This document shows, in pieces, positions 1 through 12,120 of a stretch of DNA of 64,000 nucleotides. Below the pieces are notes generated by a model. The model searched no databases, was not told where the DNA came from, and saw only the letters and a list, made by a program, of their open reading frames with translations. Each line of letters starts with the position of its first letter. Within the stretch, counting starts at the first letter, position 1. A program made the position numbers and the translations under genes. The stretch spans positions 558,001 to 622,000 of the forward strand of contig SNVD02015047.1 of the NCBI GenBank assembly GCA_013180625.2, given 5' to 3'. Source of the stretch: Boswellia sacra (lineage: Eukaryota > Streptophyta > Magnoliopsida > Sapindales > Burseraceae).

Positions 1-424
1 GGTCCATGCATGCAGCCATAATCAAGGAATAATATTTGTTAAACAAATGAGGAGGAAGGAAAGTTTACCCTTTTAAGACTTTGTCTGGAACACCTCGTGC
101 AACTACCTTTTGAATTGACCCCTTCAAACATGTTATTTGCTCCTTGTTACCGCCACCTCAGCAATTGCCTCCCAACTTTTGCACCTTACTTTGAGTCGTT
201 ATGCTAGGGGTTTCTCTCATGAAGGGTGGTGAAAATTGGATTAATGGGATTACATATATGATCTCTGTCTATGTGATACCTACCTAGGGTTCAAGCCATG
301 TTAGACTTACATGTATGCTAAAAGTCATCCTTTGGGCCTTCCACTAATATTTAAATTATAGCTTTGAATAACTTAATTGCCCCTAGATCGACCTGTTAGT
401 TGACTTTGGCCTAGGGGGGACTAC
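1..424. other. no gene seen
   Basis: No open frame of note, no recognisable RNA gene and no terminal repeats could be seen in this stretch. It ends at the start of a solo-LTR-like sequence. Confidence 0.4.
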
Positions 425-805
425 TGTTATGGTCATAACGAAATTTGGCTTTAATTAAACCTAACACAGTAAGCTCATTACTGAAGCCCATTATTTGGGC
501 CTATTATCTGAGTCCCACAATGACTCCTCCTAATGCCTATATAAACCCTCCAGATTTTTACTTTAGGTATGCACATTTTTCTAAACTCTTTCTCTCTCTA
601 AATTTTCTTTGCTTTTGAGAGCTTCTCTCTCTAGGAAATTCTTTTAGAAAATTCTGGTGTGCCAGAAACTGACTTGGGCATCGGAGGGTTTTCGCCGGCA
701 CCACTGCTGGCACCCTTGACCGTTTTCTTTTTTCTTAGGATTGGACCCGACATACAATTCAAGCTTCAACTCCCTTTCTGGCCATCTGGAAATCGTGCAT
801 CAACA
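425..805 (+). repeat. solo LTR-like sequence, copy 1
   Basis: The sequence begins TGTTATGGTCATAACG and ends GCATCAACA, so it has the TG...CA ends of a long terminal repeat. A TATA-like TATATAAAC lies near position 540, followed by a pyrimidine-rich stretch and a GC-richer tail, which is the usual U3-R-U5 layout. The same sequence recurs at 59763-60142 on the same strand with modest divergence. No internal retrotransposon domain lies beside either copy, so each is a solo LTR and not half of one element. No clear 5-bp target duplication flanks this copy. Confidence 0.7.
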
Positions 806-959
806 AATGTGATACAAACGTAATAAATCATATAGCTGTTATGTCAATTTAACTTATTTGGTAACTTGAAATTTTAAAGTGAAATTCTTAAAAGCAACCC
901 AGATTAAGGGATGCCTTTGAAAAATGACTACTCTTGAATATGTAGATACTACGATTGTG

Positions 960-1835
960 TCTAACAGACGAACGAGGATTTTTTTCTTTTGGCTGTTAAA
1001 AATTAGTGGTTAACAACAGATAGTGTCCAATACAGCATTATGTCTAATAGTGTCGGCTATCAGGAGTCCGCTATTGATGTATCATAATATTTAAAGTTTT
1101 CCACAACTTATCCACCTTTTTATATGTGTCCCTTAATTTGATATTTTTTTTTTATTTCTCCAATTTGAAATTACTGTGAAAAACATAACATCCTATATAT
1201 AATTGATTAGATCTACCGCATCCATGTGAGATATATATCTTGTAGATGCACTATGGATTTTCTGTTGCAATGAATCGAAGATAATTAATGAATGTCAAGT
1301 ATTTTAAAGAAGAAAAGTTTAAGATATAATGATCATCAAAATGACAATTCATCTTCGATTGTCATTGCATAATGGTTCAAGGGTATTTTGACCCCGAATT
1401 TATATCATTGTTTTGTAAACAGTTAAAGCTAAACTGTAAAGAAGATAGTTGACTATTCATAAACAGAAAATTTAGGGTGAGATTGAGATTGGCATATCTC
1501 TTAACTTCAATATTAATATAAGAACTTGTAATCCAAAACCAATTGGTAATTCCCTCATTACCCATTGGATGGTAGGGCATAACTACTTCTAAAATCTTCT
1601 CTATTACCATAAGATTTTATTCCATAAATAGCTCAAATGTTTTTAAGAAAGTCCCCAGATCGTTTTGCGTGTTATATTCTGTAGAATTGATAAGGAAAAA
1701 TTGGTTTAATTCAACAAGCAAGCATCAACTTCTCTACTTGCATTTCATTTAATATAATAGAAGCAAGCTTTCCATTGCCATTTTGAAAGACTTCCTTGGC
1801 TCTTAAGGGAGACTTTCACTGATTATCATGCTAGA
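960..1835 (-). repeat. inverted partial copy of the 14.3-15.1 kb segment
   Basis: Read on the minus strand, this segment matches 14335-15135 over most of its length with scattered substitutions and small gaps. Shared landmarks include the stretch with GCATGATGATCAGTGAAAG at about 14351, the AATTAAACCAATTTTGTC block and the GTTTATGAATAGTCAACCAT block. It appears to be a relic of the 3' part of the unidentified locus at 11.95-15.1 kb. No intact coding frame is shared. Confidence 0.7.
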
Positions 1836-2054
1836 AATGTGTAACTATTCCAACAGCGATATAGATCTTTCTTCATAATCTACTTATTCAGTCAGAGACT
1901 GGTGAATTTAAAGAAACCTACACCCATTGACATTGTCAAAAGTGGGAAATCAAAATGTTTTCCTATGATACCCAGATGGATCTCTAACCAGGCCTCGGTC
2001 TTGGGTAATAGCGTGATGCAATTGCAGGGAGATTTAATCTTTTGCATATATGGT

Positions 2055-3674
2055 GTATATGAAGAATTTCCCTCGTGTTTAAATTCAAATTCCCACTTGT
2101 TTTATAATCTTCATTTTATTTATTTTCTCAACGATATCAATGACCTTTCATATGTAGGGAAGCTAAAATAAATAAATAAATAAATATTGAATATTATCTT
2201 ATAAAAATTAATCAAAACCAATAAATTAAAAGTTATAGATAAAAGAGAAAATATTTTTTATTTTTATCATTAAATTTAACTTCATATAAGAATTAAATTT
2301 ATTAATCATAATCTAATTTTTAATTATATGAAAGTGTTAGCAATAATAATATGTATTAATTTTTATAGGAAAAAAAAGCTAAAAATGCACAATTTGAACA
2401 CAAGATAGGACTGAAACATGTTGGTCTTGGAGGAGTCCAAGTCAACAATATATATTAAAAATGTATAGCATATATTAAATTATGGTAAATTTGATAATTC
2501 TACAAGATAAAAATGTATTATATATTTATTAAATGGTGATAAAATGATTAATTTAAAATTTTAAAATGTATTATATATTTATTAAATGGTGATAAAATGA
2601 TTAATTTAAAATTTTAAAATATATGTAACATAAATCAAATCATGGTAAAATTGATTTTAAACTAAAGTATCTAGTTTACCATGATTTTATATATATTGTA
2701 TATTTTTAATTTTTTAAATTATCAATCATTATATGTAAGTACAACAAAAGGAATCTTTTCTTTGTTAATTTGATCTTGAGCAGATGTTGATGGTTGGCAA
2801 AATCTCTTAATAATTTTTTAATTCAAGACTATAAATATTTTTGTTGGAATGTGATAGTGGTTAGTTGGCGTTAGCTAAACAAAATATCCAAGGTGGAATG
2901 ACAATTTGGGGTATGAACAAAATAAGAGACATATTCAGTTTTAAAAGTTGGACGGTCGGCGGCCAAAGCTAACATTAAATGATGGAATAATAATTTTTCA
3001 TTCAAAGAAAGTCAGTCTCTCTTTGCCTCCACTTTCAGGTGCTTCCATTGCTGGTAACAAATCCTTGGGCTCTTACTTTTGCCATGTTGTTCTTCTTTGT
3101 TTTTGATTTTCTTTTTAAATTAAATAATGAATGATCAGGACTTACCTTTTTATGTTTTAAAATCTTTATTTTTCTTCACGATCCTGGAATAATATTTTCT
3201 TTCTCGTAAAGATTTGTTTGTTTATGAGCTTCATGGTTAATTTTATCATCTTGATATTGCTTTATAGTTAAGAGAAAATTCAGAAAAATTGATTTTTTTC
3301 CTTCTTTTTGACGAGATAAAACAATCGAGAAAGTAATCTCGCTTTTCTGCCTCCCCGCTCTCTACTTTCTTGCTGCTGCTACTGGTAACAACTGATCCTC
3401 AGACTTTTTCTTTTGCCTTGTTGTTCATATTTGTTTCTGATTTTTTTTTTCTTTTAATAAACACAGTGATCAGGGCTTATTCTTCTGAGGGTAAAGATTG
3501 GTTTTTTTATGCGTTTCATGGTTGTGTTTATCGCTTTGATTGGGTAAAGATTGGTTTTTTAGGCGTTTCGTGGTTGTGTTTATCGTTTTGATTGCTTTGT
3601 AGTTATTAAAAACTTCAGAACGATTAAAATTCTTTGTTCTTTTTTCATATAAGAGTGGGCCGGATTGGTCACAT
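2055..3674. repeat. direct repeat D1, copy 1
   Basis: This stretch is repeated in the same orientation at 18716-21452, where it is interrupted by two insertions. Matching landmarks include TATGAAGAATTTCCCTCG near 2058 and near 18721, CAGGTGCTTCCATTGCT near 3037 and 20476, and GGATTGGTCACAT near 3662 and 21440. Both copies lie directly after an inverted relic of the 12-15 kb locus, so repeat and relic probably moved as one segment. No gene is recognised; short frames such as 3370-3591 are low-complexity. Confidence 0.75.
2511..2616. repeat. 53-bp tandem duplication
   Basis: The unit starting AAATGTATTATATATTTATT at 2511 is repeated at once from 2564, with essentially no differences over about 53 bp. 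It is AT-rich and non-coding. Confidence 0.85.
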
Positions 3675-5249
3675 ATATTCTATCTGCGCCACAGATGTAG
3701 TTAGCCCATGATTCTTGCAAACTTCATTTCTTCTAAATCTCAATTGACCTAGCACCTCTTGGCACTCTAAACGACCGCCCTTCTTAATCAGCCATACAAC
3801 CCTAATTTCAATTAATAAAATTGCTTCAATCCCACCACCTTTTCCCTTTGAAGATAGCCTCAAATCAAGGAAATCAATTAGATCGAAAAATAATTTAATG
3901 CATATCGACCCTCTATTATGCCCTCACAGCAAATGACAAACATCCATGCAATAAGCAAATTATACAAAGTCTGCAAGTATGCACGCAATCCAAGTGCTAT
4001 TGACAATGTCTGGTTGAGCTAAATGAGCTACCTCCACTGTGAAAGGCATGTTTATTAGGTGACCAGAGAAAAAATAAATCTAACTTCAGTAGATAAACAT
4101 AAACAACATTATATCGTATTAAAATTTTTAAACAAAATTATACGTTGATTGTAATTTTCTTATGTCAAACGGGTCATACAATTAAAATAATAATGTAAAA
4201 TTATTATTGATATAGATATAAAATTATGTTTTATACTTATTATGTTATTAGAGTAACTGTTTCATATTACATTTATTTTATATATTTTTATTTTATATTA
4301 TGTTTAATATATTAGAAAAATTATATTATTTTACTTATATGGTCCACATCCTAGGTAGATCCAATGCCTCGTCCTGCAGTCGTCCTGAGTTTCCTGGGGT
4401 GTTTCATCCTCAGCCTGCAGGGCTTCCTCAACTGGAGAATCTTATAGATCAAGAGCAAGATTTATCCTCGACCATTTTCTCTTAAGTTCTTATCAAAACT
4501 ATCCTTACAGAATATGATTACAAAAACAAACAAAATATAAAAATGAACAAAGGTTAGATCAAAATGATATATAATTAAAAAAACTTCTTGAAAAATTTGG
4601 AACACAAGCCTTCCTTCTTTACTCTATATTTCATTAGTCATAAGAAATTCTATATTTGTCTATGTTTCAAGAAATCCAGATTTCCCTTTTCTTACCAATA
4701 AGATTCTAGTTAAAGTTTCTCACTTTCTCCCTTGTCTTGTTATGAGGAAGCCCCTACCCTTGCTCCCTCTTAAGCTACCATCTCCTATTTCATTTACATT
4801 TATTAAACAATGCCTCAAAACCAGGATCTTTAACAAAACTTTTTGATCCTAGTCATTGAAGCATCATTAATTTTGTGTATTATTGACTTCAAATAAGTAC
4901 ATCCTGAACTTTTTCAAATTGCATTAAACTTTAATGTGTCTTGACAACCAAATAAGTTTTTGAATTTCATAGGTTGTTATTCATATTCGGCTTCTTCTAC
5001 TCCTATCATTAGATCAAAGGTGAAGTCTCCCATGGTGATTATTTTTTCTTTACCAATATCAAAGACTATTGAAGCATCATCAATTTTTTTCATTCATGTG
5101 TGCTTACACTATTGGATAATCATGAAATGAAGATTTGGATTGATGAATTTCCAAAGCTCGTGCAAGACAAGACGTGGCATTTCCTTATGTATTGGCAACT
5201 TTCTCCTTGGCAACTTATCAAGAGTCGAGTTCTTTCAAGCGGAAGAAAA
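3675..5249. other. no gene recognised
   Basis: The stretch is AT-rich with moderately complex islands near 3.7-3.85 kb and 4.35-4.48 kb. The island at about 4340-4480 has an open frame of about 60 codons containing a Pro/Gln-rich stretch (QPAGLPQLENLIDQEQ). It may be a decayed exon, but no family could be assigned. Nothing else was seen. Confidence 0.35.
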
Positions 5250-7485
5250 TTGATGTAGGACCAATTAGATTATAATTATACTAAAATTAGGGCTTCCAAT
5301 TAGAGTTTAGGAATTTTAATAGATTAGAGATTTTGACTTCCTAAATTGGGAATAATCCTAATTTGAGTTATTTTCTGAATTAATAGTTTAGTATTTGGTT
5401 TAGGAAGGGTTGGCAATGGGACAGGGTGAGTCCAGGGCAGCAGGTAGCCATCCCCGCTCTGCTCAATTTTTTCCAGCCTCGCCCCAGGGCAACGAGGCAA
5501 GGCAGGCAAAATTTTAAAGAAAAGATCCAAACCTGCCCCGCCTTGCCCAGCCCAATTTAAATTTTATTAAATTATTTTATCTAAAATATAAATATATTTA
5601 TAACCATTATTTAATAATTATAAAAAATTTATATTCAATCTACTTCATTAAAAAAAATACATACGTCTACAAATTATTAAGATAACATAAATATAACTTC
5701 TTCTTAATCTAAAATAAAATACATATACATGTGATATATCTTCTAAAATATTTCATAACAAATCTAATTATTCGACAATTATAAAAAGTAAAAAAAGTGA
5801 ATTTATATTAGATAAAAAAATATTTGTATAAATTTTTATTTATATTTGCATTACATAAGCTAAATACTGATTGTATTTAAACTTAAAAGAACTAAAATTA
5901 ATTTATGATATATAAAAAAATCTATTATCCATAAAGTTTATGTAAGTTTTCATTTTTATTGGTATTATGCAAGCTAAATGGTAATTGTACAAATTAGTTA
6001 TATCATCTAAAAAAATAGTGATCCCTAATTACCATTTGATTTTATTAATAATAATGTTACACACTCTATTAGAAATAATGTTAAAAGTGTATTATTGCTT
6101 ATAAACTAGTTAACTGATAATTTGTCAAATAGTTGATAATACAATTAAATAATTTTTCAATAACATGTTGATTTAATTTCAATCTAATAATAATATATAA
6201 TCGACATATACTATTAATTAACATTATATATATATATATATAACATTAATAATTCAATTAATTAATTTAAATTATGATAAATCATATATTTAAGGTTATA
6301 AGATTGTTCTTATCATATTTTTATTTATATATTTAGAAAATAAAATATTGATGATATTAAAGATATACATTCTAGAAATGATCTTGTTAGTATTGCAATA
6401 ATTTAATTAGTATTCAATAATCTATATCAAGATTGTATATATTATACAAATTTAATTACTATAAAATACAAATATTTTATTTTGTCATTATAACATAACT
6501 AAATCGATGTTAATATATTAACAAATTCATAATTATTAATTAAAATATGACTTTTGTTAAAGCATTTGTATTGTTTGTAAAATTATAAAAAAAATATTTA
6601 TATATGTGAAAAGTTTAACAAACATAACCTAAAAAAATTATTCAAAAATCCCAAAATTTTAAAACTTGACAAATACACCCCTGTATCTTCCGGGGCGGGG
6701 TGAGGCAACGACTTCAAGGAGTTGGACCCGCCCCAGCTGGTGCAAAATTATTTTGCCCTAAACCCGTCCTAAACTAGTTTTGGGGCAGGGTAAGTTTTTG
6801 CGGGGCGGACCGGGGCCCCGGACCCGATGGGTCAAATTGCCATCCCTAGGTTTAGGATTTATTTTTGGTATTTTCTAAATTAGTTGGGATTAAATTCTAT
6901 TTTATAATATATTCTATTTTCTATTCAAGTTATATTTTGTTGGCACTATAAATACGTGTTTTCGGTTATTTTATTTTGTAGGTTATTGAATATGGATTTT
7001 TTATCTTTTAGTAAAAAGATTACTTTTCTCCCTCAATTTCACCATATTTCTCCCTAAATCCCTCAAATTAAAAGAAAAAGAAGGAGATGTAAATAAAGAA
7101 AATGGGAGAAATAATAGAAGAAATTTAGAGAGAAGTGGAGTAAAATTAAAAGAGAAGACAGTTATTTTACTGAAAGATCAAAAAACAATAACAACAAAGT
7201 CTAAAATTAACATAACTAAAAGTTTCTATTTATAGAACCCTAAAATATAGCTCTACTAAGAAATAAAATTCTTTAAGGAAATAGAATGCTAATCGTAGTT
7301 TAACTAGAAGATACTAAAATTAATTCAAAAAAATAGTAAACTATTAATAGAAAACAACTCAAATTAGGATTACTCCTAATTTAGGATGTCAAAATCCCTA
7401 ATAATAGTCAATTCCCTAATTTATTAAAATCTAATTAAAATCCCTAATTTTCTTCCTAATTTCAATCTAATGATACCTACATCAA
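5250..7485. repeat. head-to-head inverted pair of LTR-like sequences
   Basis: The left arm (5250-5404 continued at 6857-7075, split by a hAT insertion) is the reverse complement of about 7080-7485. Both arms start from a TGATGTAGG block, share GATTTTGACATCCTAAATT-type sequence, and contain a TATA-like motif in matching positions (CTATAAATA near 6947 and its complement near 7223). The arms meet around 7078 with almost no spacer. The layout fits two LTR-like units in opposite orientation, or a long foldback element. No internal coding domain is present. Confidence 0.6.
5397..6856. mobile_element. non-autonomous hAT-like element with 8-bp TSD
   Basis: The element proper is 5405-6848 (1444 bp). 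Its ends are AAGGGTTGGCAATGG and, reverse-complemented from the right, TAGGGATGGCAATTT, which form imperfect terminal inverted repeats. It is flanked by the perfect 8-bp duplication GGTTTAGG at 5397-5404 and 6849-6856. GC-rich subterminal parts (repeated CCCCGCC/GGGGCGGG words) surround a very AT-rich core with no transposase. It interrupts the left arm of the inverted pair, and the uninterrupted right arm shows the pre-insertion state. Confidence 0.8.
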
Positions 7486-8653
7486 CCTCGTTCCTCATCA
7501 GAGAGCCAATTAAAAATAAATAAATTAATTATAAATAAGAAATGATGAATTAAAATAATAAAAAGAAAATAAACAGATTAAAATATGATATTTTAATGCT
7601 AAAAATTAAATGAAAATTAATTAAACAAACTAAAATAAAACTAAAACTAAAGAAAGTTTCTTATAATTAAATAAACAAATTATAAAAAATTCCTCCACAA
7701 AATCCAAAGCCTAGAACTAGGTTAATTTTAAATTAATTTTAAAAGTAATCTAAAACACCAATCAACCTTACTCAAAAAACTAAGTTCACAACCAAAAAAA
7801 AAGAGTATATTTCAAAAAGTGTAGGCAGTAATTGATTTATTTATTTTATGTATTTTATTGTTTATGATATTCCTTTCATTAAAGTTTTATAAGGTTATTT
7901 CATTAAAAAAATAGACATGTTACTACTAAAGCAAATGACTTAAGTTACTCTTTTATTTTTAGGTGTTAAATTTAACTAAAATAAGTTAACTATAGGATTA
8001 TGATAATACTATACAAAACGTCAGGGCTATGTACAATATAAGACCTTAGTTCAGAGTTATTTGTAATATTTTCGCTTAATCTCTAGTAATTATTTTTTAT
8101 TCAATATTATTGGACAATTGTTAAGGGAACATAACACTAAAGCCCCTGAGGTTTGCTAAAGCTAAATAGAAACCATGGCATGTAAAAAACAAACACAAAC
8201 AACTTTGCCATTATATGTCAAATATCAAGTTAAACATTGTAAGGGCAAATTGGTGATGTAAATAAATAAATTAGGTAAAAGAAAAAATTTAACTACTGGA
8301 GATTTATGTTACATATATTTTAAAATTTTAAATCAATCATTTAATAAATATATGGTATATTCTTATCTTTTGAAAATATAAAATTTTCCATAATTTAATA
8401 TATGCTATAAATTTTTAAATTTTTAAATTATCTATTTTATTAGAATTTAATATAGGGTAGTCTTAACCTACGCTTTTAAGACACGTATTAAACTATGGAA
8501 GAGTGTATTTAAATATAAATACACATATTCCTATAAAATTTGTAATAATTCATATACTTTTTGGAAAAAAATTATTTTTCAATGAAAATACAAACTCCCT
8601 CATGGTTTAACAAGTGCACGGATTAAGAGGGTGCAGGTTAAGTCAACCCTTCA
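7486..8653. other. AT-rich stretch, no gene
   Basis: The stretch has very high A+T, many homopolymer runs and no open frame of note. Part of it (about 8110-8230) resembles plant MITE sequence, with a CCCCTGAGGTTTGC word, but no paired ends were found. Confidence 0.4.
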
Positions 8654-8982
8654 GGCCACGTTTGGGAGTGGGACAAAATATGGGATTGGACTAGTTTTTT
8701 TTTTAAATATATCCCAAGCCCTCTGTTTTAAAAGGTGTCATACTACAGTCCATTTGCTGTACACATACAACAATATTTTAAACCGTCAGATCGGGTTCTT
8801 AAGCTTGGCCTCTAATCCAATGGCTCTTCTTCACTTGGATATTTTATACAATTTTGACCTTCAACCGCTTAAACCGGTAGCGTTGCAATTCGACCAAACT
8901 CTTTTCATCTCCTTCTGCACTTCTGCTCTCTACCCAGAACTTCATTTTCTCCTCTCTTTAAACCCGTCTCAGCTTTTCATTT

Positions 8983-8992
8983 TTAGGGTTTA
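8983..8992 (+). promoter_or_regulatory. telo-box upstream of ribosomal protein S12 copy
   Basis: TTAGGGTTTA contains the reverse complement of AAACCCTA, the telo-box common in the promoters and leaders of plant translation genes. It lies about 90 bp before the S12 start codon, where such boxes usually sit. Its presence suggests that the S12 copy arrived with its own promoter and leader and not only as a reverse-transcribed coding sequence. Confidence 0.6.
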
Positions 8993-9080
8993 GTTAAGAT
9001 GGCTCGGAGTCACAGATCTCTTACCTCTCTCTCGGCGGCAAGGAAGAAGGAAGTAAATTTCTGAACATCAACGAGAAAAA

Positions 9081-9498
9081 ATGTCAGGTGAAGAGGGTGC
9101 TCCTGCAGCTGAGACCACTGCTCCTCTTGTTGAGACAATGGATCTCATGACTGCTCTGCAGATTGTCCTTAGGAAATCGCTTGCTCACGGTGGGCTTCCT
9201 CGTGGCCTCCACGAAGGTGCTAAAGTTATTGAGAAGCACACTGCCCAGCTGTGTGTATTGGCAGGACTGCAACCAGCCTGACTATGTCAAGTTGGTGAAA
9301 GCGCTTTGCGCCAACCACAATATGAGTTTGCTAACAGTTCCAAGTGCAAAGACCCTCGGAGATTGGGCTGGCTTATGTAAGATTGATTCAGAGGGAAAGG
9401 CCAGGAAGGTCATAGGTTTTTCCTGCATCGTTGTGAGGGACTTCGGAGAGGAGAGTGATGGTCTTAATGTGGTTCAGCAGCATGTGAAGTCTCATTGA
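9081..9498 (+). pseudogene. RPS12: 40S ribosomal protein S12 gene copy, frameshifted
   Basis: The product would be cytosolic small-subunit ribosomal protein eS12. The first frame gives an acidic start ([15 protein letters not shown]), then [39 protein letters not shown]. The frame then shifts by a 2-base loss near 9264. The downstream frame continues with [35 protein letters not shown] and ends VVQQHVKSH. Total length (about 139 codons) is normal for the family. No intron interrupts the coding region, although a telo-box leader is kept. The shift removes the conserved C-terminal two thirds from the first frame, so the copy is very probably non-functional unless the base loss is an assembly error. 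Confidence 0.9.
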
Positions 9499-10137
9499 GT
9501 AACAAATTTTCCTAAAACTCATTGGAGTCTTTCTAGACTTTATTTACAGAGAGACCTGTCTTTTTTTGTTCAAATTGTTTGATATCTCACTCCAAGGAGA
9601 GATTTTTGAGTGTTTTGTTGTTATAACATTAGTATTTTGTTGCACTTATTGCAATTGAACATCTCCTTTTTTTCAAAAAAAATGTTTAGTGAAGATGTGC
9701 TCTGCAAATGCTCCATCTCAAGACCATCCTCCTGGCCATGGCTTTGGCCAAAAAGGTAACATTTTTGTTTTAAAGTTTATATTTTTCCTAGGGTTTTCGA
9801 ACTGTAGCTTATGAACTGTTTATTTATTTATTTATTTTAATGTTTTGGGTTATGTATGTGGTTGTTCGATTCAAACATTTGTGTTTATAGATGGGTTATC
9901 ATTGGCAAATATGATGGGTTGGGTCTGTTTAAATTTTATGAAATAAATGTTCTTGTTTGAGGTTTTCATTTTACATGTGTATGTATGAATCCTTAAAAAG
10001 ATCGTGGTTCAGTTCAAGACAACACGAAGTTTAAGCCATTTATTTGTGCATCTTTGGTTCACTTTATAAGGGAAATGACAAATTATCGGGGAAATGGGCT
10101 AGGACAAAATTTTTTCCTCAACCCCCCTTCAGTCCCA

Positions 10138-10194
10138 ATTTTATGGGACTCCAGAGGCCCCTGGTGGAGCTGGGTCTCTCGAGTCCCATAAAAT
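10138..10194. repeat. 14-bp inverted repeat
   Basis: ATTTTATGGGACTC at 10138-10151 is perfectly repeated in reverse complement (GAGTCCCATAAAAT) at 10181-10194, giving a stem with a loop of about 29 bases. It marks the edge of the AT-rich core that runs to about 10.9 kb and may be part of a nested MITE. Confidence 0.6.
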
Positions 10195-11087
10195 CAGAAA
10201 AACCTCCCGTCTTTTTTTTTTAAATATTATATATTATTAAATAAATATTAAAATACAATAAGTATTCATATTATTATATTAAATAATTTAAAATTTAATT
10301 ACAATTTAAAAATAATATTATTTTTATGATTAAAATTAATACAAATAATAATAAAATAGAAAATAAATAACTAAAATGTTATTATATAAATATTATAATA
10401 GAATATAATATTACAATATTAATAACTATTTAAAATCATTTATATTAAAAATTGATATTATTTTCATGACTAAAATTAATATAAATAATTATAAAATTTC
10501 AAATAAATAACTAAAATATTATTAAATACAAAAATTTTTTTTATCAACCATCAATAATTATCTTAAGTAATTTATATTTAAAAAATTTTCTTTTAAAATT
10601 AAAATTATATTAAATAATAAAATAAGAATAAATAAATAAAAATTATAAAACAAATTTATTGCATAATAGTAATAAATTTATTATATAAACAATTATTATA
10701 CAATTAATAATTTAGTGGAATTATAATATTATAAATATAATATTATAATTATAAATATGTTATATTATTAAATAAAAATTAATATAATATTATGAAATAT
10801 TTTATAAATAATTAAATTAATTTCTATTCAAATTAATTTTGAATTAAAATTAAACAAATTTATGTTTTAAAATTAATTTCTTAAAAATTATCATATAGTA
10901 ATTTAATCTAATCTCATATTGTACCAAACATAAGACCATACTATATATAATCTAGTCCATATTATATCAAATATAAGACAGTATTATATATAATCCAATC
11001 CTCAATTCTAGTTTCAGTCTAATCTAGTCCCAGTTCAGAATTTAATTATAGTCTAGTCCAATCCAGTCCCAGCTCTCAAAAGGGGCC

Positions 11088-11949
11088 TTAATATATGTTG
11101 TTATTGCTGGGTGATTCCGTCATCTCATGTTGAACATGCTCAGCTTTTTTTCCCCTATAAGAATGAATACTAGTGTCACCAACTCTTTCATTCCGATGAT
11201 TAAGTTAAGTGGTGAAACTTGAAAGTGATTGGCCTCATCCCTTAGTCATTGACCTTGAGTTAATATATGTTATGTATTTAATTCTTAAAGTGATCAATTA
11301 CTTAAAAAGAAAAAGGAAAGTATTTTTTTTAATTAATAAGACCTTGAATGAATGTTGAATGCTAGTGATAAATATTAAATAATTTTTTATACTCGATATT
11401 TTGTTAATCTAATACTTTCATTGATATTGGTCGGAGGATTGAGTGCTTGTTTCTGGACTTGTTAACTGCAAGTGAAGTCTACAATGCCCCATGTCAATTT
11501 TAACGGTGGTAGGGGTTACTTAATCATCTATGAAACTGATAGGAGTGTCTGGAACTTTTCCTTTCGTTAGCTTTCCAAATCTAGAATGAACGCGAAAGAA
11601 GCGCGCATAAGCTGCCTGCTGGACTTTTTGATAGTGCTACCCACGATTACATATAATTAAATATTAGTTTATAATTCCTAAATCTTATTCTTAATATTAA
11701 GTTAAAATTTAAAAATAAAAGTAAAAACTATTTTCTCTGTTTTCTATAGCTTTTGATTTTATGGTTGTTGCGAATAATACAGTTATTATTACTATCCATT
11801 TGATATTTAAGGATCATAAAGAACATTTATTTATTTATCCCTTTATTTTATGTTTAGAAGTAATTGCCCAACCCCCTACGCTTTTAAAGAAAAAAGAATC
11901 ATAGAAAAAAAGAAAAGAGTATTAACATTCTTCCGGAGCTGAAATAGAC
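11088..11949. other. no gene recognised
   Basis: AT-rich sequence without a convincing frame, RNA gene or paired termini. It leads up to the putative first exon at 11978. Confidence 0.35.
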
Positions 11950-11977
11950 ATAGTTGAGGAATCCTTGTCTACTTGCT

Positions 11978-12120
11978 ATGGCAGGCAGGCGCTGGAGCCC
12001 ATCGCTACCTACCACTAAGAAAGCCACCACCAGCAGCTCCACCTCATCCACCCTCTGTAGCAGCGGCCCTTGCACCGCCGTCTCCTACGGTGATGTAACC
12101 GCCGCCTCTGTCACGAGGAG
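11978..12120 (+). CDS. putative first exon of unidentified gene
   Basis: An ATG at 11978 opens a GC-rich 47-codon stretch starting MAGRRWSPSLPTTKKATTS, rich in Ser/Thr and ending before AGGAG^GTATGAA, a plausible splice donor. The contrast with the AT-rich surroundings supports coding origin. The segment recurs inverted near 18450-18530 with the same alternation of GCCGCC words but a disturbed frame. No protein family could be assigned. A possible later exon is at 12905-13009, but joining the two directly does not keep the more protein-like frame there, so a middle exon or another boundary would be needed. Confidence 0.3.

Larger units (their letters stand above)
8654..11087. mobile_element. 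possible PIF/Harbinger-like element enclosing an S12 gene copy
   Basis: The left end reads GGCCACGTTTGGGAGTGGGAC and is followed by GGGATTGGACTAG. The reverse complement of the right end reads GGCCCCTTTTGAGAGCTGGGA, followed by GGATTGGACTAG. The ends are flanked by TCA (8651-8653) and TTA (11088-11090), close to the 3-bp TWA duplication of PIF/Harbinger elements but not identical. Between them lie the S12 pseudogene with its 5' region and a 900-bp extremely AT-rich stretch. The ends could instead belong to two unrelated small elements. No transposase was seen. Confidence 0.4.

Noticed and set aside
8631..8993. 120-codon frame upstream of S12
   Set aside because: It starts at a non-ATG codon, covers promoter-like sequence with the telo-box, and has no recognisable domain.
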